Assembly: GCF_014466955.1 (NCBI RefSeq)
Contig: NZ_AP023396.1
Coordinates: 3,720,001-3,784,000, forward strand
Direction of reading: 5' to 3'
Source of the DNA: Nocardia wallacei
GTDB taxonomy: Bacteria; Actinomycetota; Actinomycetes; Mycobacteriales; Mycobacteriaceae
Length of the DNA: 64,000 nt
The notes under the pieces are model-generated. The model was not told the origin of the DNA. It made no database searches and saw nothing but the letters and a program-made list of their open reading frames with translations. Each line of letters begins with the position of its first letter. Position 1 is the stretch's first letter. Positions 43,080-52,442 of this stretch are shown here, piece after piece. The translations under genes were made by a program, and so were the position numbers.

Positions 43080-43655
43080 TCAGGCCGCGACGAGTTCGTC
43101 GAGAGTGGGGAATCGCGCGCCGATCTCGTCGCCGGTGAAATCGCCGACCCAGCCGTCCTCCTCCTCGAAGAACCGGACCGCCACGAAATCGGGCCGGGCG
43201 CCCATGTCGAACCAGTGCCGGGTGCCGGCGGGGACCGACACCAGGTCGCCGGCCTCGCACACCACCGCCAGTACCTCGGGTTCCAGGTGCAGGTAGAAAC
43301 ACCCGCGCCCGGCGGCGAAGAAGCGGACCTCGTCCTCGGCATGGCGGTGTTCGGACAGGAACTTCCCGCGCGCAGCCGCGGCCTTGGCCGGCCACTCCGG
43401 GTCGGTGTCGTCGGGGCGCAGGCTGGCCAGGTCGATGTGCCGGTAGCGGCCGTCGGCGTTGAGTCGGCCGATGCGATCGTCGTAGTGGGCGAGGATCTGC
43501 TCGTCGGTCGTCGCGGCAGTCAGGCCGGGCGGGGTGGGCCAACGGTCGAAAACGATACCGCGCTCGGCCAATTCGGCGGCTATCACCTCGGGATCGGCAG
43601 TTCGCAGCCGGATCTGCGCGGCATCGCTGTCGGCCATGATCTGCAGGATGGTCAT
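43080..43655 (-). CDS. mtnD: Acireductone dioxygenase
   Basis: A 191-residue cupin, acireductone dioxygenase. Metal ligands are in HRHAEDEVRFF (two His and Glu) and PAGTRHWFDMG (third His). With Fe(II) it yields the keto-acid precursor of methionine and formate; with Ni(II) it makes CO, methylthiopropionate and formate. An excellent GAGGAGG ribosome site precedes ATG 43655. It lies between mtnAB and mtnC in the operon. Confidence 0.93.
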   Translation of the reverse strand: MTILQIMADSDAAQIRLRTADPEVIAAELAERGIVFDRWPTPPGLTAATTDEQILAHYDDRIGRLNADGRYRHIDLASLRPDDTDPEWPAKAAAARGKFLSEHRHAEDEVRFFAAGRGCFYLHLEPEVLAVVCEAGDLVSVPAGTRHWFDMGARPDFVAVRFFEEEDGWVGDFTGDEIGARFPTLDELVAA

Positions 43656-43683
43656 TGCGATTCCTCCTCGGAAGTCGAGCTGC

Positions 43684-45351
43684 TCAGATTTCGCGGCGGC
43701 CGGTCAGCGTCGCCAGCTCGCACATCGCCTCCAGGCATTCCGCGCGGTCGCGGGCCTGCGCCAGGCTCGCGCCCCAGGCGGTGATGCCGTGCCCGGCGAT
43801 GAACAGCACCGGCGGCGCATCCGGGCGCTCGGCGAGATGGCACTCGATCTCGACGCCGATGCGTGCGACGTCGGCGTGATTCGCGAACACCGGGACATCG
43901 ATGGTATCCGCCACGCCCAGCCCCTTCAGGAGTTCGTACCCGGTGAACCGCAGCGACTCCGGCGCGCCCACCGATTGTGCGGTGGCATGGGGTGAGTGGA
44001 CGTGCACGACGGCTCGGGCGTCGGTCGCGCGGTAGACGGCGGTGTGGACGGTGGTCTCCGCGGAGGGGCGGCGGGTGCCCGAAACCGGTTGGGAGTCGGC
44101 CACATTCACCGTCACCATATCCGCCGCGGTCAACTCCCCCTTGGCCAACCCGCTCCCGGTGATCAGCGCCGACTCCCCCGCCCGGACGGAGATGTTGCCC
44201 GCCGTGCCCGGCATCCAGCCGCGCGCGTACAGCGATCGCGCGACCGCGGCGATGTCGTCGGCCGTCGTCGGCGCGCGTCCGAGTGCGCAGGCGCCATATC
44301 CGGCTGCCGCGTTGTCCTCGGTCGGTGCGTCTCGCGTGGTCTCGATGCGGCGTTCCTCCGCGACCGCGTCTCCGCTGTGCACGACCCCGTTCTCGGTCAC
44401 CACCGCGGTCACCAGATCGGGCGGGGTCACATCGAACGCCGGATTGAAAACCGCGGTGCCTTCGGGAGCCGTGGCGACCCCGCCGACGTGCGTGATCTCC
44501 GCCGCGCCTCGCTCCTCCACCACGATCTCGGCCCCGGTGGCGGTCCGGAGATCCCGCGTCGACTCGGGCGCGACCACGAGGAACGGTATCCCGTGCCGGT
44601 GCGCCGCGACGGCCAGTCCATAGGTGCCGATCTTGTTCGCCACCGAGCCGTCGGCGGTGATCCGATCCGCCCCGACCAGCACGCAGTCGACCTGCCCGGT
44701 CGCCATCGCCCACGCCGCGGCCGCGTCGATGGTCAGGCGATGCGGGATTCCGGCCTCGGCGAGTTCCCATGCGGTCAGCCGCGCCCCCTGCAGCAGCGGC
44801 CGCGTCTCGTCGACGAACACATTCTCCACCGCGCCGCGCTCCGCCAGCACCCGGATCGCGCCCAGTGCCGTGCCGAAGGCCGTGGTCGCCAGGTTGCCCG
44901 TATTGCAATGGGTGAGCAGCCGCAGCGGCCGATCCGGACAGAGGCGCCGCACGAGATCCGCGGCGTGCGTGGCGGCGGCGCGATTGACGCGCCCGTCCTC
45001 CGCCAGCATCGCGGTGGCCTCGTCCAGTACCGCCTGCGCCCCGAGCGGCAGCTTCTCCAGCACCCGCCGCACCCCCCAGGCCAGATTCACCGCCGTGGGA
45101 CGAGCCGCCGCGATCCGCGCCGCCTCCGCCGTCACCTTCGCGGTATCGCCGGGATGCGCCAGCGCGGCCAGCGCCACCCCGAACGCCCCCGTCACCCCGA
45201 TCGCCGGCGCCCCCCGCACAGCCAGCGTCGAGATCGCATCGATGACCTCGTTGACCGTCGTGATCCGCAGCTCCCGCACGGCACCCGGCAGCGCCCGCTG
45301 ATCGATGGTCACCACCGCCCCGTCGACCCACCGGACCGAACTCTCACCCAT
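43684..45351 (-). CDS. mtnA-mtnB: Fused methylthioribose-1-phosphate isomerase/methylthioribulose-1-phosphate dehydratase
   Basis: A 555-residue bifunctional protein. Residues about 1-335 are MtnA: VRGAPAIGVTGAFG, THCNTGNLATTAFGTALG, VFVDETRPLLQGARLTAWEL, and VGADRITADGSVANKIGTYG. After a short linker, residues about 360-555 are MtnB, a class II aldolase fold: MPGTAGNISVR, SAETTVHTAVYR, VVHVHSPHATAQS (zinc His) and AGHGITAWG. Together they convert methylthioribose-1-phosphate to the diketo intermediate used by MtnC. ATG 45351 has GAAGG 8 bases upstream; GTG 45366 is the alternative. It is the first gene of the operon. Confidence 0.93.
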   Translation of the reverse strand: MGESSVRWVDGAVVTIDQRALPGAVRELRITTVNEVIDAISTLAVRGAPAIGVTGAFGVALAALAHPGDTAKVTAEAARIAAARPTAVNLAWGVRRVLEKLPLGAQAVLDEATAMLAEDGRVNRAAATHAADLVRRLCPDRPLRLLTHCNTGNLATTAFGTALGAIRVLAERGAVENVFVDETRPLLQGARLTAWELAEAGIPHRLTIDAAAAWAMATGQVDCVLVGADRITADGSVANKIGTYGLAVAAHRHGIPFLVVAPESTRDLRTATGAEIVVEERGAAEITHVGGVATAPEGTAVFNPAFDVTPPDLVTAVVTENGVVHSGDAVAEERRIETTRDAPTEDNAAAGYGACALGRAPTTADDIAAVARSLYARGWMPGTAGNISVRAGESALITGSGLAKGELTAADMVTVNVADSQPVSGTRRPSAETTVHTAVYRATDARAVVHVHSPHATAQSVGAPESLRFTGYELLKGLGVADTIDVPVFANHADVARIGVEIECHLAERPDAPPVLFIAGHGITAWGASLAQARDRAECLEAMCELATLTGRREI

Positions 45352-45527
45352 CCGCGCAACCTTCACATATCAACCCGATAACCAGCCCGCCCCGGCAGCC
45401 CGACAGAGCACTCCGAAAACCGTATCGAACCACCCGCCCACCACCCGCACCAGGTTTCCGCTCGCACTGATCAGACCGGAATTCCCCACCACGCTACTGT
45501 GTCCGGCGGGATGTCTCGATCCTGAAG

Positions 45528-46169
45528 TCACGCAGGCGAATTCGTCGATTTGTCGCCGCCGCTCGGTGGGACGGCGTCTTGCCGGATGATCCGGTTGAAT
45601 TCTTCGGCATCGTCGGGTGTGATCGCCGTCCAGCGCTGTCGGCTGAGGAACTGTTCGACGTCGGTGGCCCAGTCGAGCCAGGTTTCGACCTGGCGTATCC
45701 CGTAGCGCAGTGTGAGGTGGACGCCTTCGAATTTGTCCAGCACGTCCGAGGGCACGGTGCGGAAAATGTCATGCACGTGGCGCAGCTCCGTGAGCGTCTG
45801 CCGGTAGCTGTCGCGCAGCAGGTGGAACTCCTCGGTGAACGCGTCGGGGTCCATGAGGTGGATGGATGCCAGTTTCACCAGGAACGCGTCGTTGAACTTC
45901 GGTGGTTTCACGGGCGTGGCGAGAAACCGCTGCATCGCCGCCAGACCGGCGTCGTTGAGGCGGTAGACCTTGCGCGGCGGGCGAGGGTCGTTCGCCACGA
46001 CCTCCAGATCGACGAGGCCGTCGCTGTGGAGTTTGGCCAGGTCACGGTATACCTGCTGGTAACTGGCGTTCCAGAGGAAGCCATAGGTGTCCTGGAAGCC
46101 CTTGACGATGTCGTACCCGGACGCGGCCTTGGTGCCCAGATACACCAGCAGGACCTGACGCAGCGACAT
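45528..46169 (-). CDS. PadR-family transcriptional regulator
   Basis: A 213-residue PadR protein: VLLVYLGTKAASGYDIVKGFQDTYGFLWNASYQQVYRDLAKLHSDGLV is the winged helix (about 6-55, here in short pieces), and the long C-terminal helices (FLVKLASIHLMDPDAFTEEFHLLRDSYRQTL) form the dimer. PadR repressors respond to phenolic acids or drugs. ATG 46169 follows GAGGAGG. It is divergent from a DUF2236 gene over a palindrome. Confidence 0.88.
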   Translation of the reverse strand: MSLRQVLLVYLGTKAASGYDIVKGFQDTYGFLWNASYQQVYRDLAKLHSDGLVDLEVVANDPRPPRKVYRLNDAGLAAMQRFLATPVKPPKFNDAFLVKLASIHLMDPDAFTEEFHLLRDSYRQTLTELRHVHDIFRTVPSDVLDKFEGVHLTLRYGIRQVETWLDWATDVEQFLSRQRWTAITPDDAEEFNRIIRQDAVPPSGGDKSTNSPA

Positions 46170-46229
46170 CGCACCTCCTCGCACCGGGACCCGGACATGG
46201 TAGCGCCCGCGAGGTATCGCGATGCATAT

Positions 46230-46241
46230 TCAACATGTTGA
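46230..46241. promoter_or_regulatory. TCAACATGTTGA palindrome, PadR operator candidate
   Basis: A perfect 12-bp palindrome between the PadR start (46169) and the DUF2236 start (46302). It contains the ACAT/ATGT elements common in PadR operators. Flanking GCATATT and ACCAT may extend the site. Confidence 0.65.
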
Positions 46242-46301
46242 CCATTGGCGCGGATTCCGGCTACCGTGAACCGCAGCGCATTTCGTTCGATGGAGTGGGT
46301 C

Positions 46302-47369
46302 ATGGGCATACCGACGACGGACACCGATGCCGACGCGCGTATCGACCGGTTGCGGGAGATGCCGCTGTCGCCGTGGCTGGATGTGGGTGATCCCTTGGCC
46401 GAGGCCGTCGTCGCCACGATGCGGGCGCGGCGGCAACCGATGGCCGACCCGCTGCCGCGGATCCGGCGCCTGGCCGCAGACGGCGACCGCGCGTGCCGAG
46501 ACTTCCTGCGCGACATCGAGACTCCGCCGGAGTGGGCGGACTTCACCCGGATGCGGCTGGGCGGGGCGATGGCATACCGCCACTTCGGGCAGTACATCGT
46601 CGCGGTCGGGCACGGTGCGCTCATGACCACGTTCAGCTCTCCGGATTCCGCCTACATCCTGACCCGCACCAATCGGCTCGAACGCGACGTGGTGCGGCGG
46701 CTGATCGAATCGTCGGACCTGTTCTTCGGTGTCCTCGACGCCGACGAACTCCGCCCCGGCGGGCGCGCCTGGGAAACCTGCGTGCGGGTCAGGCTGATGC
46801 ACACCATGGTCCGGCTGCGGCTGGCGGCGACTGCGTGGCCGCTGCCGGGCACGCCCATCAACGCGCTGCAAACCGCCGCGGGCCCACTGTTCTTCGGCGC
46901 GATGATGCTGGACCGGCTGCGCTCGCTCGGCGCCTCCATCAGCCCCGGGGAACGCGACGGTTTCTACCTGATCTGGCGGTACGTGACCCGGCTGCTGGGC
47001 GTGCCACGTGAGCTGCTGGGCGACACCGCCGCCGAACAGTCCGTCCTGGACGCGCGAATTCTGCCCTACACCTTCGACCCCGACGACAACTCTCGCCGAC
47101 TGGCCGGCGTCGCGCTCACCGGGCTGAGCCGGATGCCGATGGCGCGTTTGCTGCCTCGCACCGGCCACGAGGTCATGGCGCGGTACCTGCTCGGCAGCGA
47201 CCACGCCGACGCGATGGGCATCCCCGCGCATCGCCTCGGTAGCGCCGTCATGGTCGTCCTGGCCTTGGGCCTGAAACCCTACGGGTTCGTGCAGCGACTT
47301 CCGGTCGTCGCACCACGCCTGGAGCGGTTCGGGCGGCGTTGCCTACAGGACCTGCGGAACTCGGCTTGA
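46302..47369 (+). CDS. DUF2236 heme-type oxygenase-like protein (MpaB/Lcp-like)
   Basis: A 355-residue DUF2236 protein: AMAYRHFGQYIVAVGHGALMTTFSSPDSAYIL, then WETCVRVRLMHTMVRLRLAA, where an Arg and His bind heme in latex-clearing protein Lcp and MpaB. Members are oxygenases or fungal mpaB-type enzymes; the natural substrate here is unknown. ATG 46302 follows GGAG at 6 bases; earlier starts lack one. The divergent PadR likely regulates it. Confidence 0.85.
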   Translation: MGIPTTDTDADARIDRLREMPLSPWLDVGDPLAEAVVATMRARRQPMADPLPRIRRLAADGDRACRDFLRDIETPPEWADFTRMRLGGAMAYRHFGQYIVAVGHGALMTTFSSPDSAYILTRTNRLERDVVRRLIESSDLFFGVLDADELRPGGRAWETCVRVRLMHTMVRLRLAATAWPLPGTPINALQTAAGPLFFGAMMLDRLRSLGASISPGERDGFYLIWRYVTRLLGVPRELLGDTAAEQSVLDARILPYTFDPDDNSRRLAGVALTGLSRMPMARLLPRTGHEVMARYLLGSDHADAMGIPAHRLGSAVMVVLALGLKPYGFVQRLPVVAPRLERFGRRCLQDLRNSA

Positions 47370-47411
47370 CCTCTCCCTCCCCCGCCCCACACCCCGGCCG
47401 TCCTCGAACCC

Positions 47412-47984
47412 CTACCGCGACGGCGCCTCCAGCGTTCGTGTGATGAGTAGCCGTGCCGCCTTCGACACCCGAGTGTAGTCGCCGGTGACGAGCCGGTCCT
47501 GGATCAGGCCGCGGATGCCCGAAACCAGAACGGTGGCAACCGATTCCGGGTCGGGGAGCTCCGGCGCGGTGCGGCGCAGGACCTCGGTCAGGGCCTCGAC
47601 CAGGACGTGGACCGTGTCCTCGGCGTAGGCGCGGAAGGGGCTGCCGGGCACCGCCGCTACGCCGAGCACCTGGAGCAGGACGCGGGTGCTGGTCACCCAG
47701 TCGCCGGTGGTGTTCATGCTGAACGACTCGATCAGCCGCCGACGCAGGGCGGCGAGATCGGGGACGTCGGCGAACATCGCGGGGATGTCCGGGCGCTGGG
47801 TTTCCAGGGCGGCCACGAGCATCTGTTCCTTGCTGCCGAAGTAGTGGATCAGCATGCGCGAGCTGGTGCCGAGGTATTCGGCCAGCGGGCGCAGCGACAG
47901 TTCGGTCAGGCCGCGGTCGCCGATATAGGCGATCACGCCGGACAACAGTTCGGCGCGACGCGCCTGGTCGAGAGGTCTGGGCAC
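47412..47984 (-). CDS. TetR-family regulator
   Basis: A 190-residue TetR protein: ARRAELLSGVIAYIGDRGLTELSLRPLAEYLGTSSRMLIHYFGSKEQMLVAAL (about 9-61, here continuous only in parts) is the DNA-binding domain. GTG 47984 puts the first helix at the standard distance; the next upstream Met would overlap the divergent ketosynthase gene. The 18-bp palindrome at 47992-48009 lies directly upstream and is its probable operator, controlling both genes. Confidence 0.83.
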   Translation of the reverse strand: MPRPLDQARRAELLSGVIAYIGDRGLTELSLRPLAEYLGTSSRMLIHYFGSKEQMLVAALETQRPDIPAMFADVPDLAALRRRLIESFSMNTTGDWVTSTRVLLQVLGVAAVPGSPFRAYAEDTVHVLVEALTEVLRRTAPELPDPESVATVLVSGIRGLIQDRLVTGDYTRVSKAARLLITRTLEAPSR

Positions 47985-47991
47985 AAGTTGA

Positions 47992-48009
47992 CTGTAGCGG
48001 TCGCTACAG
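47992..48009. promoter_or_regulatory. TetR operator CTGTAGCG-GT-CGCTACAG
   Basis: Perfect 8-bp arms separated by 2 bases, 8 bases from the TetR start codon (47984) and 6 bases from the ketosynthase start (48016). It must overlap both divergent promoters, or the leaderless transcript starts. Confidence 0.75.
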
Positions 48010-48015
48010 GTATCC

Positions 48016-49269
48016 ATGACACCCATGGGTGTACCGACTGCTACACAAACGACCCGCAACGTGGTCGTCACCGGCATGGCCGCCACCACGTGCCTGGCCC
48101 CCGACCTGCGGACGACGTGGACCGAACTGCTCGCCGGGGCGAGTGGCATCGGCCCGCTCGACGACGACTTCGTCGCCGAGTACGACCTGCCGGTCCGCAT
48201 CGGCGGCAAGCTCAAACAGCGGCCGAAGGAGCACCTGACCCGCCTCGAGCAGCGCCGCCACTCCTATGTGCAACAGCTGGCGCTCGTGCTCGCCCGTCAG
48301 GTCTGGCAGGACGCGGGCAAGCCCGAGGTCGACGGTGAGCGGCTCGGGGTGGCCGTGGGCACTGGCCTCGGCGGCGGCGACGCCTTCATCACCGCGGTCG
48401 ACGCCATGCGCGCCGGTGGCTACCGCAAGGTGCCGCCGCTGACGGTGCCGATGGTGATGCCCAACGGCGCCGCGGCCCGGGTCGGGCTCGAATTCGGCGC
48501 CAAGGCAGGCGTTTACGCCCCGACTTCGGCGTGTTCGTCGGGCGCGGAAGCGATCGCGCACGCCTGGCGGCTGATCGCCACCGGCGAGGCGGACATGGTG
48601 ATCGCGGGCGGCGTCGAGGGCTACATCGAGGCCGTACCCATCGCCAGTTTCGCCATGATGCGCGCCATGAGCACTCGCAACGACGAACCCGCCCGGGCCT
48701 CACGGCCTTTCGATCGCAGCCGGGACGGCTTCGTCTTCGGCGAGGCCGGGGCACTGCTGGTGCTCGAAGCCGAGGAATTCGCCCGTGCCCGCCGCGCTCG
48801 GATCGACGGCCGGGTGCTGGGGGCCGGGATCAGCTCCGACGGATACCACATCACGGGCACCGAGCCCGACGGCGCGGGCGCGGCGCGGGCCATGCGCAAG
48901 GCCGTCGCCGCGGCCGGCCTCACCGCCGCCGACATCGATCACGTCAACGCCCACGCCACCTCGACACCGGTCGGCGACGCGTCCGAGGCCAATGCCATTG
49001 CGGCCGTTGCCGGACAGGCCTCGGTCTACGCGCCGAAGTCCGCGCTGGGGCATTCGATCGGCGCGGTGGGCGCGCTGGAGGCGCTGCTCACCCTGTGCAC
49101 ACTGCGTGATCGGATCGTGCCGCCCACACTCAATTTCGAGACCGCGGACGAGGGTGTGGAGCTGGATATCGTGCACGGGCAGCCGCGTCGCCAGCGAATC
49201 TCGCACGCGCTCAGCAACTCCTTCGGCTTCGGCGGGCACAACGTCACGCTCGCGCTCGGTGCCGCGTGA
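48016..49269 (+). CDS. Beta-ketoacyl-ACP synthase (KasA/FabF-like)
   Basis: A 417-residue condensing enzyme. Catalytic residues are Cys173 in SACSSGAEA, His313 in [11 protein letters not shown] and His346 in [10 protein letters not shown], with Lys341. The N-terminal [15 protein letters not shown] and the overall pattern are near KasA/KasB/FabF of mycolic-acid bacteria. It elongates acyl-AcpM chains in fatty or mycolic acid synthesis. It is not in a kas operon; it stands alone under a divergent TetR. ATG 48016 is used, ATG 48025 is possible; no ribosome site, so the transcript may be leaderless. Confidence 0.87.
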   Translation: MTPMGVPTATQTTRNVVVTGMAATTCLAPDLRTTWTELLAGASGIGPLDDDFVAEYDLPVRIGGKLKQRPKEHLTRLEQRRHSYVQQLALVLARQVWQDAGKPEVDGERLGVAVGTGLGGGDAFITAVDAMRAGGYRKVPPLTVPMVMPNGAAARVGLEFGAKAGVYAPTSACSSGAEAIAHAWRLIATGEADMVIAGGVEGYIEAVPIASFAMMRAMSTRNDEPARASRPFDRSRDGFVFGEAGALLVLEAEEFARARRARIDGRVLGAGISSDGYHITGTEPDGAGAARAMRKAVAAAGLTAADIDHVNAHATSTPVGDASEANAIAAVAGQASVYAPKSALGHSIGAVGALEALLTLCTLRDRIVPPTLNFETADEGVELDIVHGQPRRQRISHALSNSFGFGGHNVTLALGAA

Positions 49270-49275
49270 CACCGT

Positions 49276-49326
49276 TTGTCCCCAAGTCTGTCCCAAGATG
49301 TGGAGGGGGTCGATAACTGGGGACAA
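49276..49326. repeat. Inverted repeat TTGTCCCCA / TGGGGACAA
   Basis: Nine-base perfect arms at 49276-49284 and 49318-49326 with a 33-base loop that repeats part of the motif (TGTCCCAAG). It occupies the gap between convergent genes and may be a terminator or a protein site. Confidence 0.45.
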
Positions 49327-49366
49327 GCCATGAGCGACATGTGAATCGATCGCGCTTACATACCTG

Positions 49367-49744
49367 TCAGGATCCCGTGCGCTGAAGGTTCACCAGCCGC
49401 CCCGAGACACCGTCGACGCCGAGATCCCGCAGACAGCCGACGAATCGGCGCTCGGTGTGGGTACCGAGCGCCGGCTCCAGCGTGACGGTCCAGTTGCCGT
49501 CGTGCTCGACCGGACCGTCCACCACGCGCACGTGAGCGACGATGCTGCGGCACTGCTTCCACACCGTCACGGCCGGATCCTCCACCCGCGAGCCGAATCT
49601 CGCGCGCGCGTCGAAGGTGACGACCGACCGGCTTCCGGCGCCTCCGTTGTCGGTGTGGAATTGCATCGCCTGCGCCAATGCGATCACTGCCACGGTCCCC
49701 GCGACCGCGAGGACGGCCACCACCAGCACAGCCCGGATCCGCAC
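49367..49744 (-). CDS. Small membrane-anchored protein of PEP-enzyme operon
   Basis: A 125-residue protein with an N-terminal membrane segment (AVLVVAVLAVAGTVAVIALAQ) and an extracytoplasmic part with two cysteines (KQCRSIVAHV and VGCLRDLGV) likely joined by a disulfide. I recognise no family. Its GTG at 49744 lies just beyond the stop of the upstream membrane gene (49747) with GGTGAGG as ribosome site, so it is the third gene of the operon. Confidence 0.65.
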   Translation of the reverse strand: MRIRAVLVVAVLAVAGTVAVIALAQAMQFHTDNGGAGSRSVVTFDARARFGSRVEDPAVTVWKQCRSIVAHVRVVDGPVEHDGNWTVTLEPALGTHTERRFVGCLRDLGVDGVSGRLVNLQRTGS

Positions 49745-49746
49745 GG

Positions 49747-50244
49747 CTACCTCACCAGTGGTCCGCGCAGCAGCCGGGTGCTGTCGTCGACGGGCGCGAG
49801 AAATCCGTCCGGCGGCAACGCCAGCCGATCCAGCCGGGCGACGATCCGCCGCGTCGCGACCGGCCCGGCCGTCATCCGCGCCACCCGCTCGACCACCCAC
49901 GCGATTCCGGTGAGCAGGACGCCACCGGCGAGCAGCACCGGCACGAAGACGTTGAGCCGATCCGGCCGCGCCAGCCAGGCGAAGGTCACCCGCGCGGGCG
50001 GCGTCGCCTCACGCACGATGCGCGCGGCCTGCCGGTCCGGGGCCGCCACGCGCACGGGCCGCGACTGCAGCGCGTGCAGCCGATTCGTCAGCAGCATGGC
50101 CACCAACGCGATCTCCGCCGCGAGGAACAGCGTTGCCGACATGATGGCGCGATTCCACTCCCACCGATACAGATACACGAACACATAGGCGCCCGTGGCC
50201 AGCACCGTTCCCACCGCGAGCAGCACGCCCAGCTTGCGCACCAT
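49747..50244 (-). CDS. Three-TM membrane protein of PEP-enzyme operon
   Basis: A 165-residue membrane protein. Predicted membrane segments are GVLLAVGTVLATGAYVFVYL (about 6-25), ATLFLAAEIALVAMLLTNRL (about 37-56) and VFVPVLLAGGVLLTGIAWVV (about 99-118), with a basic loop (RVAAPDRQAARIVRE) between the second and third. Family not recognised. Its ATG overlaps the PEP-enzyme stop (TGATG), so the two proteins are made together and may act together at the membrane. Confidence 0.7.
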   Translation of the reverse strand: MVRKLGVLLAVGTVLATGAYVFVYLYRWEWNRAIMSATLFLAAEIALVAMLLTNRLHALQSRPVRVAAPDRQAARIVREATPPARVTFAWLARPDRLNVFVPVLLAGGVLLTGIAWVVERVARMTAGPVATRRIVARLDRLALPPDGFLAPVDDSTRLLRGPLVR

Positions 50245-52274
50245 CACCGCACCTCCATCGATTCGGGCACGATCCGCACCGCGCCGGTGCGGCCGTCGAG
50301 TTCGACCTCGGCTCCGTCGGGCAGCCGGCGGGTGGCGTCGGGATAGCCGACCACCACGGGCACGCCGTGCTCGCGGGCGAGGATCGCCACATGGCTCAGC
50401 GGGCTGCCGGTTTCGGCGATCAGCCCGGCCAGTCGCGGCACCTCCGCGGCCAGTCGCGGGTCGAGGTGCCGGACGACGAGCACCGATCCGGGCGGCGGCC
50501 GGTGCCCGATGTGCACCACGCCGCGCCCGCTGCCGCCGCCCGCGCCGACACCGCGGTCGGCGGACCGCGTGGCGCGGGCCACGGCCACCGGAACGCCGTC
50601 GGCGAAACGGAATTCGGTCGGCACGGCGAGTGGTTCCGGTGCCGTGCGGTCGGGGAAGTCGGCGGGCAGGGTGCGGTGGGTGACGGCCCGGCGGAGTTCG
50701 CCGAGGCGCAGCAGCGCCACCGTCTCCGGCTCGGGCAGCAGGCCCGCGGCGGTCAGCCGTTCGCCGATCTCGAGGGCGACGCGGGCGGCGAGTTCCTGAA
50801 TCCAGCGCGCCCGCAACCGCAGTGCCTCGCGCGCCACCGCCAGCTCGGCGAATTCGCCCTCGGGAACGGTGGATTCGAGCACCTCCCGAGGCAGGGCCGC
50901 CGGTGCGCCGACGCGCGGCGGAGTCAAGGCCAGCACCACGGGATACTCCGCCGCGATCCGATCGTCGGCCAGTCCGGCGGCGCGGGCCTCGGCCAGCGCG
51001 GCCAGCGCCATGGCCGCCGCGGTCGGGGCGGGCCGGTCGTCGCGCAGGAGCATGCCCGCGAGCGCCTCGTATCCGTGCACGGCCGTCAGCGCGGTCGCGG
51101 TGTGGTGCAGGACATCCAGCAGCCCGCTGGCGCCCAGATGCCGCAGCGGCGGCACCTCCGCCAGGTCGCTGTCCACGCGGGCACAGGTGTGCCGGGCCAG
51201 GTCCGGGAGGGCCGCGGTCAGTCTGCCCACCCGTGTCGCCGCTGCGAGGCGGCGGGCGCCGGGCCGGGGGTCCAGCCATCTCGGCATGGTGTTCCGCGGC
51301 GGGATCGCGCCGAGCAGTTCGAGATCGGCCACTGCGACGCCACCGGCCGCCGTCGCCACCGGCGAGGTGCGCAGGCGGCGCGCGGGAGCGGCGCCGGTGA
51401 GTTCCAGTGCCGCCCGCAGTCCGTCGGCGAGCGGAGTCAGCCACATATCCTGCTCCAGCGGGCGCAGCGGGTCCGGGAAGGTTTCGGCGAGCGGCCCGGG
51501 ACCGAAGATCGGGCCGGAACCGGGCCGACGCAGCGCGGTGATCGGGCGGGCCTGCAACAACACCGCGTGCCCGGCCGCGTCGACGGCCCATTCGATGTCC
51601 AGCGGCCCGCCGAAGACCGCGGTGGCCCGGCTCGCGAGCCGAATCACCTTGCGCCGCACCCGGGCCGGGAGTTCAGGACCGTCGGCGGTGAGCACGGTGC
51701 GGATGTGCCCGCGGCGGGTGAGCGAGGCGGTCCAGCCGGCGGCGCTGCCGTCGACCACCTCGCTCGGGCCACCGCGGACCGCGGTCAGCACCATGCGATC
51801 GCGGCGGCCGCTCATCGGGTCGGCGGTGAACAGCACCCCGCCCCACGCGGCGGCGAGGAACGGCTGCACCAGCACCGCCATGGCCGCGCCGGTCGCGGTC
51901 GGCGACTGCGCGGCGACCGCCGCACCGGACGCCCGCACCCGGCCGACCGCGTCGGTGAAACCGGCCCAGTCCCGCACGTCGAGCACGGAGGTGAACAGCC
52001 CGGCCATCGACTGCTCGGCGCCGTCCTCGGCCAGCGATGAGGACCGCACCACCAGAGGACGTCTGCCGCCGGTGGACAACCGGCGCCATTCGATCTCCGG
52101 TAACCGGCCCTGCTCGGTCCAGGCCGTGGTGAGGACGAATCCGTCCAGAACGGGCAGTCCGCGACCGGCCGCGCGGGCCAGCGCCGCCGCTTTGGCGCCG
52201 GTGAGCGCGGGATTCTGGGCGCGGGGATCGCGCAGGGAGACGATGGTGGGTTGCTGTGTCGTGGTGGTGGTCAT
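50244..52274 (-). CDS. PEP/pyruvate-binding, PEP-utilising enzyme (rifampicin-phosphotransferase-like)
   Basis: A 676-residue enzyme. Residues about 1-250 form an ATP-grasp domain of PPDK type (LVVRSSSLAEDG, then VLVQPFLAAAWGGVLFTADPMSG and LLQARPIT). A middle region of about 300 residues follows. The last 90 residues are the swivelling phosphohistidine domain with AETGSPLSHVAILAREHGVPVVVG (active His in SHVAI). The layout is that of rifampicin phosphotransferase, but it is about 190 residues shorter, the loss being in the middle (drug-binding) part. Two small membrane proteins are coupled downstream. Substrate unknown. Ribosome site AGAAGG precedes ATG 52274. Confidence 0.8.
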   Translation of the reverse strand: MTTTTTQQPTIVSLRDPRAQNPALTGAKAAALARAAGRGLPVLDGFVLTTAWTEQGRLPEIEWRRLSTGGRRPLVVRSSSLAEDGAEQSMAGLFTSVLDVRDWAGFTDAVGRVRASGAAVAAQSPTATGAAMAVLVQPFLAAAWGGVLFTADPMSGRRDRMVLTAVRGGPSEVVDGSAAGWTASLTRRGHIRTVLTADGPELPARVRRKVIRLASRATAVFGGPLDIEWAVDAAGHAVLLQARPITALRRPGSGPIFGPGPLAETFPDPLRPLEQDMWLTPLADGLRAALELTGAAPARRLRTSPVATAAGGVAVADLELLGAIPPRNTMPRWLDPRPGARRLAAATRVGRLTAALPDLARHTCARVDSDLAEVPPLRHLGASGLLDVLHHTATALTAVHGYEALAGMLLRDDRPAPTAAAMALAALAEARAAGLADDRIAAEYPVVLALTPPRVGAPAALPREVLESTVPEGEFAELAVAREALRLRARWIQELAARVALEIGERLTAAGLLPEPETVALLRLGELRRAVTHRTLPADFPDRTAPEPLAVPTEFRFADGVPVAVARATRSADRGVGAGGGSGRGVVHIGHRPPPGSVLVVRHLDPRLAAEVPRLAGLIAETGSPLSHVAILAREHGVPVVVGYPDATRRLPDGAEVELDGRTGAVRIVPESMEVR

Positions 52275-52328
52275 CGCACACTGCCTTCTGGAGAGAAACG
52301 GCGTTGTTTCGTCCGGATCGGCGGCCCG

Positions 52329-52442
52329 TCAATTCCTCGAACGCGGCGGGCGGCCGAAGGTGGCAGGCGGGTCGTGCGCGGCAATGTGTCTGCGCGACAC
52401 CGCGATTGCGGGTTTCCCCGAGAACGTGTCGAGAGCTGGCAC
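52329..52442 (-). CDS. Possible leader peptide ahead of the PEP-enzyme operon
   Basis: A 37-codon frame starts at GTG 52442, 5 bases after a perfect AGGAGG, and ends at TGA 52329, 55 bases before the PEP-enzyme start. The peptide begins MPALDTFSGKPAIAVSRRHI and is basic and Pro-rich. The AGGAG of its ribosome site can pair with CTCCT (both inside 52449-52461, CTCCTAAGAGGAG) in a hairpin, so its translation could be switched. It is too short for domain evidence. Confidence 0.4.
   Translation of the reverse strand: MPALDTFSGKPAIAVSRRHIAAHDPPATFGRPPRSRN

Noticed and set aside
45352..45527. Possible SAM riboswitch upstream of the methionine-salvage operon
   Set aside because: I looked for the conserved pseudoknot and AAGAG/GGNxxx elements of SAM riboswitch classes and saw none.
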